From assembly GCA_034722015.1 (NCBI GenBank), contig JAYENI010000075.1, positions 1 to 13,765 on the forward strand: 13,765 nt of DNA. The letters are read 5' to 3'. The DNA comes from JAJDOJ01 sp034722015 (GTDB lineage: Bacteria > Pseudomonadota > Gammaproteobacteria > JAJDOJ01). Within the stretch, counting starts at the first letter, position 1. Each line of letters opens with the position of its first letter. The position numbers and the translations under genes are program-made. Below are positions 6,580 to 13,643 of the stretch, in pieces. The notes under the pieces were generated by a model. The model searched no databases. It saw only the letters and a list, made by a program, of their open reading frames with translations, and was not told where the DNA came from.

Positions 6580-9500
6580 TCAGCGGGGGACAACTGATTC
6601 GGTAAGTTTCGCCAGTCCGTCGAAGTCGAACCCTTCCGCGAGCCGGTCGATCTCGTCGGCGATCCTTGACAATTCCGGCAGCCGACGAAGATCCGAGGCG
6701 ATCTCGTGCAGGATCGACACGTCGCCGATGTCGACGGCGTCGCGGATCCTTTGCGCCTGGTCCGCGGGTAGCGTGGTGACGTTGCCCCCGGAGTCGGGCG
6801 GCGGTGACTCCGGTTCTCCCAGCGCCCGCAGGGTTTCGATCGCCGTGGACAGCGAGCGTTTCAGCTGGTCGATCAGCGCCTGGAGATCATTCGACGGGGT
6901 TGCGCCGTGCGTGGTTTGCCGATCCAGCGCCCATTCGAGTTTGCCGCTGGTGTCGAGCAAACCGGGTATCGCAAGGTTCCCCGCGACGCCCTTGAGTTCG
7001 TGAGCGATGTCGCAGACGCGTTTCCAGTCGCGATCACCGGCCGCGGCGTCGATGTCGTCGGTGGTGTCACGGTTGGCGGCCGCGAACTCTCTCAGCAACC
7101 TTCGGTAGAGCTTCTCGTTTCCCCTCAGGCGATTGAGCGCGTCGGGGACGTCGAATCCCGGCAGGTTGACGACGAAGTTCTTGTCGTCCCGGGTTTCGAG
7201 TGGCCCGGCGCGCGGGATGCGAAGTGCTCCGGGGCGGGGCCGGACCCAGCGGGCGAGTGCGGCAAACAGACGCTCGTGATCAATGGGTTTGCTCACGTAG
7301 TCATTCGTCCCCGCGCGCAGGCATTTTTCCCGATCGCCGGCCATTGCGTGGGCCGTCATGGCAATGATGGGGAGATCACCGAACCGTGCGTCCGAACGGA
7401 TCCTTCGAGTCGCCTCGTAGCCGTCCATCTCGGGCATCTGCATGTCCATGAGGACCGCGTCGTAGTTCCCGGTCTCTACCGCGTTCACCGCTTCCAGGCC
7501 GTCAGTCGCTACGTCCGTATCCATCCCAGCGTCGCTCAACATCGAGATGACCAGGGCGCGGTTGATCTCGTTGTCCTCGGCCAGCAGCACGCGCGCGCCC
7601 GCGAGTCGCTCGTTCAGTACGAGTTCCCTGGTGATCAGCGGGGGCCTGGCCGTGTCGTCCGATCGTTTCGAGTCGAACACCCGCTGTAGCGTGTCGAACA
7701 ATCCGGACTGTTGTACCGGCTTGGTCAGGAAGGCGTCGATACCAATCTCGGCCGACGCGCGCCGTTCGTCTTCCCGGCCGAACGCCGTGACCATGACGAT
7801 GGGAATGTCCCGCAACTCCGGTGTCTCGCGGATGCGACGCGCGGTCTCCAGACCGTCCATACCCGGCATCCTCCAGTCCATGATCACGACCTCGCAAGGC
7901 CCGCCTTCCTTCCCGGCGGCCCCCTGGAGCTTCGTCAGCGCCTGTTCTCCCGACGAGACGGCTGCCACCTCGAATCCGAATGTCGACATCGAGGTCTTGA
8001 GAACCTCCCGGTTCGTGGCATTGTCATCGACCACGAGCGCCCTGAGTCCGCGCAGGTCGCCGGCCAGCCGCCAGGCCGGCTCGGCACCTTCGTCCTGACG
8101 GGGGAGACTGAGTTCGAAACGAAAGGTCGAGCCCTTGCCCGGTTCGCTCTCCACACTGATCGCTCCGCCCATCAATTCAATCAGCTGCTTGCAGATGGAC
8201 AGACCCAGACCCGTCCCGCCGTATTTGCGTGTCGTGGAACCGTCTGTTTGTGTAAACGAACTGAACAGGCGGTCCATGTGTTCCGCCGCGATACCGATGC
8301 CCGAATCGTGTACCTCGAACCGTAGCGTCGCCCGGGTGGCATTCACTTCGATCGGGGACACCATGACCGAGATTTCTCCACGATCGGTGAATTTGATCGC
8401 GTTGCCGACGAGATTGACCAGCACCTGGCGCAGTCGCAGCGGGTCCCCGACCAACGCGCTCGGCGTGGCGGGGTCGCGGTATACGATCAGTTCGATCCCC
8501 TTGCCCTCGGCCTGGTCGGCGAACAGGTCCGCGAGCGCCTCGAGAACTTCCTGGAGCTGGAACCCGGTCTGCTCGATCTCCAGGCGTCCCGCGTCGATCT
8601 TGGAGAAGTCCAGGATGTCGTCGATGAGCGTCAGCAGCGATTGTGCCGAGGCCTCGATCTTGTTCAGGTAATCGCGCTGACGGGTGTTCAGTTCAGTCTT
8701 GAGCGCCAGTGCGGTGAATCCGATGACGCCATTCATCGGGGTGCGGATCTCGTGAGACATGTTCGCCAGAAACTGTGAACGGGCCTCGCGACCGGCCTCG
8801 GCCGCTTCCTTTGCGTCACGCAGCTGACGTTCCATGCGTTTGCGGCTGGTGATGTCGTCCATCACGGCCACGAAGTGGCTGACCTCGCCCGTCTGCAGGG
8901 TGATCGGGAATATCTCGACAAGTTCCCAGAGTTCCTCTCCCTGCGCGGTCCTGCCGCTGACCTCACGGCGCCATTCACCGTGCCGCGCGACCTGATCCCA
9001 GAAGTCCGTACCAGGCTCCATCTCCTCGAGACCCAGCGGTCGCACCTCGGTGAGACATCGGCCGATCACCGCTTCCGGCGGGCAACCGGTGCTTCGTGTA
9101 AAGCACGGATTGACGTACTCGACCTCCCCCTTCGCGTTCATCAACGCCACCGCGGCCGGACTCTGTTCGATCGCGTGGCTGAGCGTCCTGATGCGTTCGT
9201 CCGCCAGCATGCGCTGGTAGCGTCCCCTGGCCCAGGAGAGGAAAACAAGCGCCAGGACGAGGCACGAGAAGAATACCGCCGCACCCAGGGTCAGGCGTTT
9301 CCAGACCGGAAACCACGCCGACGTGACTTTCATCAGGACCAGTGTCCAGCTGCCGAGGGGATCATTCCAGTGGACCGGCGTCGCGGCGACGATGAAACGC
9401 TCGGCCGGGGTGCGATACACGGGGTGTGGGACGGAGAACGGAAGCGAGCGCGGTGATTCGTCCGAGAAGATACGGCCGAACTGCCGCCCGGCCCGCACGG

Positions 9501-10209
9501 CCTCGGCTCTCGCCGGGGTCACTGCGCCTTCCATCCGGTACATCCACTCCGGCCGGTTGCTTGCATACACGACCCCTTGTGGCGAAACCAGAGCCGCGGG
9601 GTCCTGCCAGGTGTCCAGCAACCGGTCCACGGCCCGGAGTCCTTTCTTGATGACGACCACACCGATGATTTCGGATGCCACGGAGGTGTCGCGGTAGACC
9701 GGCGCGGCGAAATACAGGCCGCGTGCTCCCGAGGTGATACCGACCGCGGCATAGACGTTTCCCTTACCGGCGATGGCCTCGCGGTAGTATTGCCGGTAGT
9801 TCAGGTCCTTGCCGGTGCTGGTGGCCCCGGTCTCGGTGAAGTAGGCGACGATGACACCTTCGGCGTTCATGACGAAGGCGTTCTCCGCCTCGAAGTCGGT
9901 GACGATGATTCTCAGGGTGTCCATCACCCGCGGGTCGTCACGCGGCGCTTCGCCCAGCGCTACATGCTTGATTGCGCCGTTGGTGATACCGAGCAGCGTC
10001 GCCGCACCCATGGCCTTTCCGTCGACGGTTTCGTGACTGAGCTGCACCTCGTATCGACCGAGGCTCTGGTGCAGCGACTCACGCTTGCCCTGTTCGATCC
10101 CGGCGCGCACTGCCCAGACGATTGCCACGGCGGCCAGCGCCGCGGCGATGATCGCGAAGCCGATGACCAGGCGGGCGTGCCTGATGACGAAGCGGACGAG
10201 GGGTTCCAC
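6580..10209 (-). CDS. Hybrid sensor histidine kinase (dCache-PAS-HisKA-HATPase-REC-REC-HPt)
   Basis: This 1209-residue inner-membrane sensor has a complete internal phosphorelay. Membrane segments at about 13-34 and 306-326 enclose a periplasmic dCache-like sensor domain (GKDLNYRQYYREAIAGKG near 133-150, similar in style to DctB-type sensors). A PAS domain follows (about 340-455). HisKA has H486 in SHEIRTPMNG. The ATPase has N603 (GNAIKF), DSGIG (635-639) and GGTGLGLSI (664-672). REC1 has phosphoacceptor D778 and K830, REC2 has D922 and K974, and the HPt domain has H1070 in HELKG. The gene starts with GTG because an in-frame TGA directly precedes it; no clear ribosome binding site is visible. 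No partner response regulator is in the window, so the final output is unknown. The signal is probably a small molecule, as for other dCache sensors. The pentapeptide gene lies 101 bp upstream and the lipase gene downstream, both in the same direction. Confidence 0.95.
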   Translation of the reverse strand: MEPLVRFVIRHARLVIGFAIIAAALAAVAIVWAVRAGIEQGKRESLHQSLGRYEVQLSHETVDGKAMGAATLLGITNGAIKHVALGEAPRDDPRVMDTLRIIVTDFEAENAFVMNAEGVIVAYFTETGATSTGKDLNYRQYYREAIAGKGNVYAAVGITSGARGLYFAAPVYRDTSVASEIIGVVVIKKGLRAVDRLLDTWQDPAALVSPQGVVYASNRPEWMYRMEGAVTPARAEAVRAGRQFGRIFSDESPRSLPFSVPHPVYRTPAERFIVAATPVHWNDPLGSWTLVLMKVTSAWFPVWKRLTLGAAVFFSCLVLALVFLSWARGRYQRMLADERIRTLSHAIEQSPAAVALMNAKGEVEYVNPCFTRSTGCPPEAVIGRCLTEVRPLGLEEMEPGTDFWDQVARHGEWRREVSGRTAQGEELWELVEIFPITLQTGEVSHFVAVMDDITSRKRMERQLRDAKEAAEAGREARSQFLANMSHEIRTPMNGVIGFTALALKTELNTRQRDYLNKIEASAQSLLTLIDDILDFSKIDAGRLEIEQTGFQLQEVLEALADLFADQAEGKGIELIVYRDPATPSALVGDPLRLRQVLVNLVGNAIKFTDRGEISVMVSPIEVNATRATLRFEVHDSGIGIAAEHMDRLFSSFTQTDGSTTRKYGGTGLGLSICKQLIELMGGAISVESEPGKGSTFRFELSLPRQDEGAEPAWRLAGDLRGLRALVVDDNATNREVLKTSMSTFGFEVAAVSSGEQALTKLQGAAGKEGGPCEVVIMDWRMPGMDGLETARRIRETPELRDIPIVMVTAFGREDERRASAEIGIDAFLTKPVQQSGLFDTLQRVFDSKRSDDTARPPLITRELVLNERLAGARVLLAEDNEINRALVISMLSDAGMDTDVATDGLEAVNAVETGNYDAVLMDMQMPEMDGYEATRRIRSDARFGDLPIIAMTAHAMAGDREKCLRAGTNDYVSKPIDHERLFAALARWVRPRPGALRIPRAGPLETRDDKNFVVNLPGFDVPDALNRLRGNEKLYRRLLREFAAANRDTTDDIDAAAGDRDWKRVCDIAHELKGVAGNLAIPGLLDTSGKLEWALDRQTTHGATPSNDLQALIDQLKRSLSTAIETLRALGEPESPPPDSGGNVTTLPADQAQRIRDAVDIGDVSILHEIASDLRRLPELSRIADEIDRLAEGFDFDGLAKLTESVVPR

Positions 10210-10269
10210 TCAGAATACCGGTGTTTCGACTGCCAGTCGGCATACAGGAGGCCGAAAGGCGGTGCCGCA

Positions 10270-10283
10270 TGCCGGGGCCGGCA
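10270..10283. other. GC-rich hairpin between pentapeptide and kinase genes
   Basis: TGCCGGGGCCGGCA is a perfect 6-bp stem around two bases, and an alternative stem GTGCCG/CGGCAC overlaps it. It lies 27 bp after the pentapeptide gene's stop in transcription direction and 60 bp before the kinase start. No T-run follows, so it is at best a pause site or weak terminator. Confidence 0.25.
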
Positions 10284-10310
10284 CAGGGACAGGATTGAGG
10301 CGGGGACAGA

Positions 10311-10709
10311 TCAGTCGGCGTCGCACGTGCTCACAGATCGCGCCGAACAGGACCGGCCGTTGTTCCAGGTAGCGCCGGCGAGCCGCGCGCCGGAGAAGTT
10401 GGCGCCGGACAGCGTCGCGCCGTGCAGGTTCACGTCCTCGAGGTTCGCGCCGGCGAGGTTCGCATCGACAAGGTTGGCGCCCTCGAGATCGGCTCCCGAC
10501 AGATTGACCTGCTCCAGGCGGGCATACTGCAGATTGGCGCCCTTGAAGTCGACGCCGCGCTTGTCGCAACCCCGCCAGTCTACACCCGGTGCGGGGGTGT
10601 CCGTACAGGCCGCACCGGCGGTGTTCGCCAACAGCCCAACAGACAGGATGCCCGCAGCACACAGGAGGCCAGGCAGACGGAGCGAGGTTCGCCGGTTGTC
10701 GTTTCTCAT
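10311..10709 (-). CDS. Secreted pentapeptide-repeat protein
   Basis: This 132-residue protein has an N-terminal signal peptide: basic MRNDNRRTSLR, then the hydrophobic LLCAAGILSVGLLANT, with likely cleavage after AGA (residue 33). The mature part consists largely of pentapeptide repeats of the A(D/N)LxG type from about residue 50 to 114: GVDFKGANL, VNLSGADLEGANLVDANL, NLHGATLSGANFSGARLAG. Such repeats fold into a right-handed quadrilateral beta-helix. Two cysteines flank them on each side (C35, C48; C121, C129) and could form disulfides after export. ATG 10709 is chosen because GGGAGAG precedes it at proper distance and the signal peptide begins there; the frame is open upstream without support. 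The role is unknown; in most exported pentapeptide proteins it is. It lies upstream of the hybrid kinase gene, 101 bp apart. Confidence 0.8.
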   Translation of the reverse strand: MRNDNRRTSLRLPGLLCAAGILSVGLLANTAGAACTDTPAPGVDWRGCDKRGVDFKGANLQYARLEQVNLSGADLEGANLVDANLAGANLEDVNLHGATLSGANFSGARLAGATWNNGRSCSARSVSTCDAD

Positions 10710-10850
10710 CGGGTCTCTCCCTTCGTTCGACAGCGACGCAGGATGTGTTCCAGCGTGACTGGAGGTCTGTTTTTCACGGTTTCCGCACAGGCCCTGAACG
10801 CCAGGTGCCGGTTGCGGCGCCACGGCGCCTGGCCGCGTCCCGTCTAGTCG

Positions 10851-10859
10851 ATTCTAGCA
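10851..10859 (-). promoter_or_regulatory. Extended -10 promoter element for the pentapeptide gene
   Basis: On the minus strand, TGCTAGAAT has the form of an extended -10 (TGnTAGAAT). Only a poor -35 lies 17 bp upstream, which extended -10 promoters tolerate. It would leave a leader of about 135 nt before ATG 10709. This is the best promoter candidate in the 385-bp gap at 10710-11094. Confidence 0.35.
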
Positions 10860-10980
10860 GGACGTCGGGAAAGTCCCAGGTCAGTGCACGGGAAGCCGAA
10901 CCGGTACGGGTCTCGCAGGGTCTGATTGGCCGGTATTGCAGGGTGATCCGCAAAGGGATCGATTTGCCCGTGCGCGTTCA

Positions 10981-11003
10981 GACTGCCGGGTTCCCGGCAA
11001 GTC
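10981..11003. other. Hairpin in the gap between ferritin-like and pentapeptide genes
   Basis: GACT-GCCGGG-TT-CCCGGC-A-AGTC forms a ten-pair stem with one bulged A. It lies 92 bp after the ferritin-like gene's stop codon in transcription direction and has no T-run, so a factor-independent terminator is unlikely. In the remaining parts of 10710-11094 I see no convincing gene or RNA, only short open frames without family features. Confidence 0.3.
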
Positions 11004-11094
11004 GGCGCAGAACTCGCGACGCTATTCAATGCGCCGCTACAGGCGCCATCGTGCACTTGGATAGAGCACTGATGAAGCGGCGCTCGGGGTTACG

Positions 11095-11601
11095 TCACAC
11101 ACCACCGCTGTAAACGGTTTCGTAGTACGTCTTCTCCAGTTCCTGCTTGTGCTTGGCTTCCTCGTTGGCAAGGAATTCGAACAGGTCGTGGATGGGACCG
11201 GGGGCGGTCTCCTCGGCGAGTTCCCGGTAGTGCTTCATCGCCGCGTCCTCGCGACTCAAGGCATATTGCAGTACCGTCTGGTCGTCGGGATTTTCACCAA
11301 TTTCAGGTATCTGGACGAAGTCCGAGAACTTGTGATCCTCGGTCGGGACCCTGATCTCGTCGCACAGATACTGCTCGATGTCCGGGCGATCGGCCAGTGC
11401 GCCAAACATCTCGTAGTGGCCCTGTTCCTCTTCCGCGAGTTCCTCGACCAGGTAGCGGATTCGCTTGCTGACCTTCGGCGCAAGGGCGGCGTAGAAGTCC
11501 CAGGCGGACTTCTCGAACGACGTCGCGACCTCCAGAATCTCCCTGATCGTTTTCGTGGAGCGCAACCTGTCCATGCCGCTTGTCTGGCCTTCTTCGTTCA
11601 T
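11095..11601 (-). CDS. Ferritin-like diiron protein (rubrerythrin/COG1633-type)
   Basis: This 168-residue four-helix protein carries two iron-binding half sites: E30 with E59xxH62 (EEEQGHYEMF), and E118 with E148xxH151 (LANEEAKHKQ). This is the pattern of rubrerythrin-type ferritin-like domains, without the C-terminal rubredoxin domain. Such proteins oxidise or store iron or reduce peroxide, needing electrons from a partner. ATG 11601 is preferred: AGGGG precedes it, and the longer open frame to 11742 would translate the repeat-rich spacer. The iron-sulfur flavoprotein gene lies 141 bp upstream on the same strand and is a plausible electron donor, though this is inferred from neighbourhood only. 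The spacer consists largely of two facing repeat elements. Confidence 0.85.
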   Translation of the reverse strand: MNEEGQTSGMDRLRSTKTIREILEVATSFEKSAWDFYAALAPKVSKRIRYLVEELAEEEQGHYEMFGALADRPDIEQYLCDEIRVPTEDHKFSDFVQIPEIGENPDDQTVLQYALSREDAAMKHYRELAEETAPGPIHDLFEFLANEEAKHKQELEKTYYETVYSGGV

Positions 11602-11623
11602 ATCACACCCCTGAACAAAATAA

Positions 11624-11673
11624 TGTTGAATGCTGAATGTTAAATTTTGAACTGATGAGTTCACTTCGGTCAC
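11624..11673 (+). repeat. Heptamer array plus conserved motif, plus orientation (degenerate copy)
   Basis: Four adjacent heptamers read TGTTGAA, TGCTGAA, TGTTAAA and TTTTGAA (11624-11651). They are followed by GTTCACTTCGGTCAC (11659-11673), which resembles the conserved motif of the other two copies (11 of 15 positions against the copy at 11712-11730). It faces the minus-oriented copy at 11712-11765, so the spacer between the two genes is an inverted pair. Confidence 0.6.
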
Positions 11674-11711
11674 ACTTTTTGTAGGTGGGATCGGTCCCCA
11701 GATCAGAGTAG

Positions 11712-11765
11712 CGTGAGCACAGCGAACACCGCAATTCAACATTCACAATTCAACATTCAACATTG
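11712..11765 (-). repeat. Heptamer array plus 19-bp motif, minus orientation
   Basis: On the minus strand, an AT-rich array of GTTGAAT/GTTGAAT-like heptamers with one 6-nt variant (11765-11733) is followed by GGTGTTCGCTGTGCTCACG (11730-11712). The 19-bp motif matches the copy at 13616-13634 at 18 of 19 positions in the opposite orientation. The heptamer part overlaps the end of the flavoprotein gene, including its stop codon at 11743-11745. Confidence 0.75.
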
Positions 11766-13578
11766 CATTTATGCTGTTCGCGACACGGTGTCCGTCGGCA
11801 ACCGCGTGGACCACGTCGGGGCCGGTCACGATGTCCCCCGCGGCCCACAACCAGGGCTCGGAGGTCTGGCCGCCGTCGTCGGTCTGAAGCCGACCGCGTC
11901 GCCACGCCAGGCGCTCGGTCAGCTCGTCGCCGAGCACCGATATGTCGCCCATCTGGCCGATCGCCTCGACCACCATCTCCGCTTCGTGAAACAGCTCGTC
12001 GTCCTCATTGTACTTCGGAGCGAATCGCCCGTTTTCGTCAAAGATCGATTCGACCTTCAGGGTTTTCAGTCCCTTGATGCGACCGTCCTCGATTACGATC
12101 TCGCGTGGCCCCCGGGCATCGTGGATGGTCACGCCCTCCTCGGTTGATTCCCTGATCTCGACCGGGTCGGCGAGGAAGTCCTCCAGCGCTTCCAGTGCGG
12201 TCAGGGTGACATCGGACTCTCCGTGGATTTTCAACTGCAATCGTGCCGTGCTGCGAGCGATATCCATTGCCGTATTGCCACCCCCGATGATGACCACCGA
12301 ACGGGGCACCTCGTACGGCTCCGGAAACGCTTTCCCTTCCTCCAGCCGGATCAGTCGCAGCAGATCGATGGCGCCCTGCACCTGTTCGTGGTCCGATCCC
12401 GGGACCCGGGTCGAACGCGAGAGGTGCAGTCCGATGGCAACGATTACCGCGTCGAAGTCGTGCTCGAGATCGGCCATCGGGATATCGGTACCGATACGCG
12501 TGTTGTAGCGCACCTCGACGCCCAGCGAGGTGATCACATCGACGTCCTCGTCGATGCGCTCGTACGGCAGGCGATAGGCCGGGATGCCGTAGCGGGTCAT
12601 GCCGCCGGGGGCGGGCAGGGCCTCGAATACCGTCACGGCATGGCCCTGCCTGGCGAGGTCGTAAGCGGCGGTGAGACCGGCCGGACCGGCGCCGATGATG
12701 GCGACCGACTTGCCAGTGGGCGTGCTGGCGCGGCCGCGATGGGCGATACGCTTGATCGTCTCGTGATCGAGACGGTCCAACGCGTAGCGTTTGAGCCAGC
12801 GTATCGAGACCGGGTCCCCTCGACGACCGACCGAGCAGGCGGTCTCGCACCGACGGGTGCAGACACGGCCACACACGTGTGAGAACGGGTTGGTGCGGTA
12901 GATCTGCTCGACGGCGTCTTCGAAATTGCCCTCCCAGATCGCGCGGATGTACTCCGGTGCATTCATGTGTGTCGGACAGGAGTCGTGACACATACCGCAC
13001 TGTACACAGCGCGAGGCCTCGATGATGGCCTGCTGGTCGTCGAAGCCATGGACCATCTCATCGAACGACCGCAGGCGCTCGTCCGGCTCCATTTCGGCCA
13101 TCGGCTGGCGCTCGAGATCGACCAGGTCGCTGTCGGTGCTCTTGGCCCAGCCCTTCTCGAAGTGCTTCTTATGAATGCCGTTCGGGTCGGGAAGGATGAA
13201 GTAGCTGTCCAGCTCGGCCTCGGTGCAGGTGTGAATGTATTCGCGGGTCAGCGACAGTGACGCAGTCGGGCAGATATCCACGCACAGCCCGCACCAGCAG
13301 CAGCGTCCGTAGTCGATCGCGGGACGCTCGTTGCGCACCCCCTTGACCTCGTCGTGAGGCAGATCGGGGATACGCACCATCGTGATCGCCGCGTTGTCGC
13401 AGACCTTCTGGCAGGTCGAGCAGCCGATACACTTCTCCCAGTCGTTGACGTGGAAGCCACGATAGGTCGGCGATGCGTCACGATGCCCGATCGGCTCGGT
13501 GATCGGCTTGCGGGTGAAGAAAGACAGCGTCTTGACGGGGTTGAGGATGCTGCCCTTTGAATTGTAATCGACGATCAT
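11743..13578 (-). CDS. Iron-sulfur flavoprotein: NuoI-like 2x[4Fe-4S] domain fused to GltD-like NAD(P)H oxidoreductase
   Basis: This 611-residue protein transfers electrons between NAD(P)H, FAD and iron-sulfur clusters. Residues about 10-110 resemble NuoI-type ferredoxins, with two full cluster motifs: C50-C53-C56-C60 and C93-C96-C99-C103. After a linker comes the GltD-type N-terminal domain: C191-C194-C197-C201, then C236-C240-C244-C248 (CGRVCTRRCETACS). The flavoprotein part has the FAD-binding GAGPAGL (296-302), the NADPH-binding GGGNTAMD (432-439) and the C-terminal AAGDIVTGPDVVHAVADG. The closest well-known relatives are the glutamate synthase small subunit and NfnB-like enzymes; no glutamate synthase large subunit is nearby, so it is probably not one. 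The start codon lacks a Shine-Dalgarno sequence, and AT-rich heptamers lie immediately upstream. The last residues, MLNVEL, are encoded by repeat sequence. Its likely partner is the ferritin-like protein encoded downstream. Confidence 0.9.
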   Translation of the reverse strand: MIVDYNSKGSILNPVKTLSFFTRKPITEPIGHRDASPTYRGFHVNDWEKCIGCSTCQKVCDNAAITMVRIPDLPHDEVKGVRNERPAIDYGRCCWCGLCVDICPTASLSLTREYIHTCTEAELDSYFILPDPNGIHKKHFEKGWAKSTDSDLVDLERQPMAEMEPDERLRSFDEMVHGFDDQQAIIEASRCVQCGMCHDSCPTHMNAPEYIRAIWEGNFEDAVEQIYRTNPFSHVCGRVCTRRCETACSVGRRGDPVSIRWLKRYALDRLDHETIKRIAHRGRASTPTGKSVAIIGAGPAGLTAAYDLARQGHAVTVFEALPAPGGMTRYGIPAYRLPYERIDEDVDVITSLGVEVRYNTRIGTDIPMADLEHDFDAVIVAIGLHLSRSTRVPGSDHEQVQGAIDLLRLIRLEEGKAFPEPYEVPRSVVIIGGGNTAMDIARSTARLQLKIHGESDVTLTALEALEDFLADPVEIRESTEEGVTIHDARGPREIVIEDGRIKGLKTLKVESIFDENGRFAPKYNEDDELFHEAEMVVEAIGQMGDISVLGDELTERLAWRRGRLQTDDGGQTSEPWLWAAGDIVTGPDVVHAVADGHRVANSINAMLNVEL

Positions 13579-13590
13579 GATAATGGGGAA

Positions 13591-13634
13591 TTGTTAATGG
13601 TTAATGGTTAATGGTGGTGTTCGCTGCGCTCACG
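13591..13634 (+). repeat. Heptamer array plus 19-bp motif, plus orientation
   Basis: The heptamers TTGTTAA, TGGTTAA and TGGTTAA (13591-13611), then TGGTGG, lead into GGTGTTCGCTGCGCTCACG (13616-13634). The motif is the 18-of-19 inverted partner of 11712-11730. The array starts 13 bp before the flavoprotein start codon, where its promoter and ribosome binding site would be expected. The motif ends 9 bp short of the stop codon of the S23-like fragment. Confidence 0.75.
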
Positions 13635-13643
13635 TGCTTTTGA

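Noticed and set aside
9577..10758. Long plus-strand open frames across the hybrid kinase region (also 6907-7689)
   Set aside because: They are antisense to the clearly coding kinase and pentapeptide genes. The repetitive arginine, serine and proline-rich part is the mirror of the pentapeptide repeats.
10981..11003. Hairpin as a factor-independent terminator of the ferritin-like gene
   Set aside because: The stem is good but no T-run follows on either strand; it is kept only as a structural feature.
10844..11056. A 70-codon minus-strand open frame in the 10710-11094 gap
   Set aside because: It has no family resemblance or convincing ribosome binding site, and it overlaps the pentapeptide promoter candidate and a hairpin. 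Probably non-coding.
11602..11742. Longer ferritin-like protein starting at 11742
   Set aside because: The extra 47 residues would be read from the inverted repeat elements and lack family similarity, while ATG 11601 has a ribosome binding site and the expected domain start.
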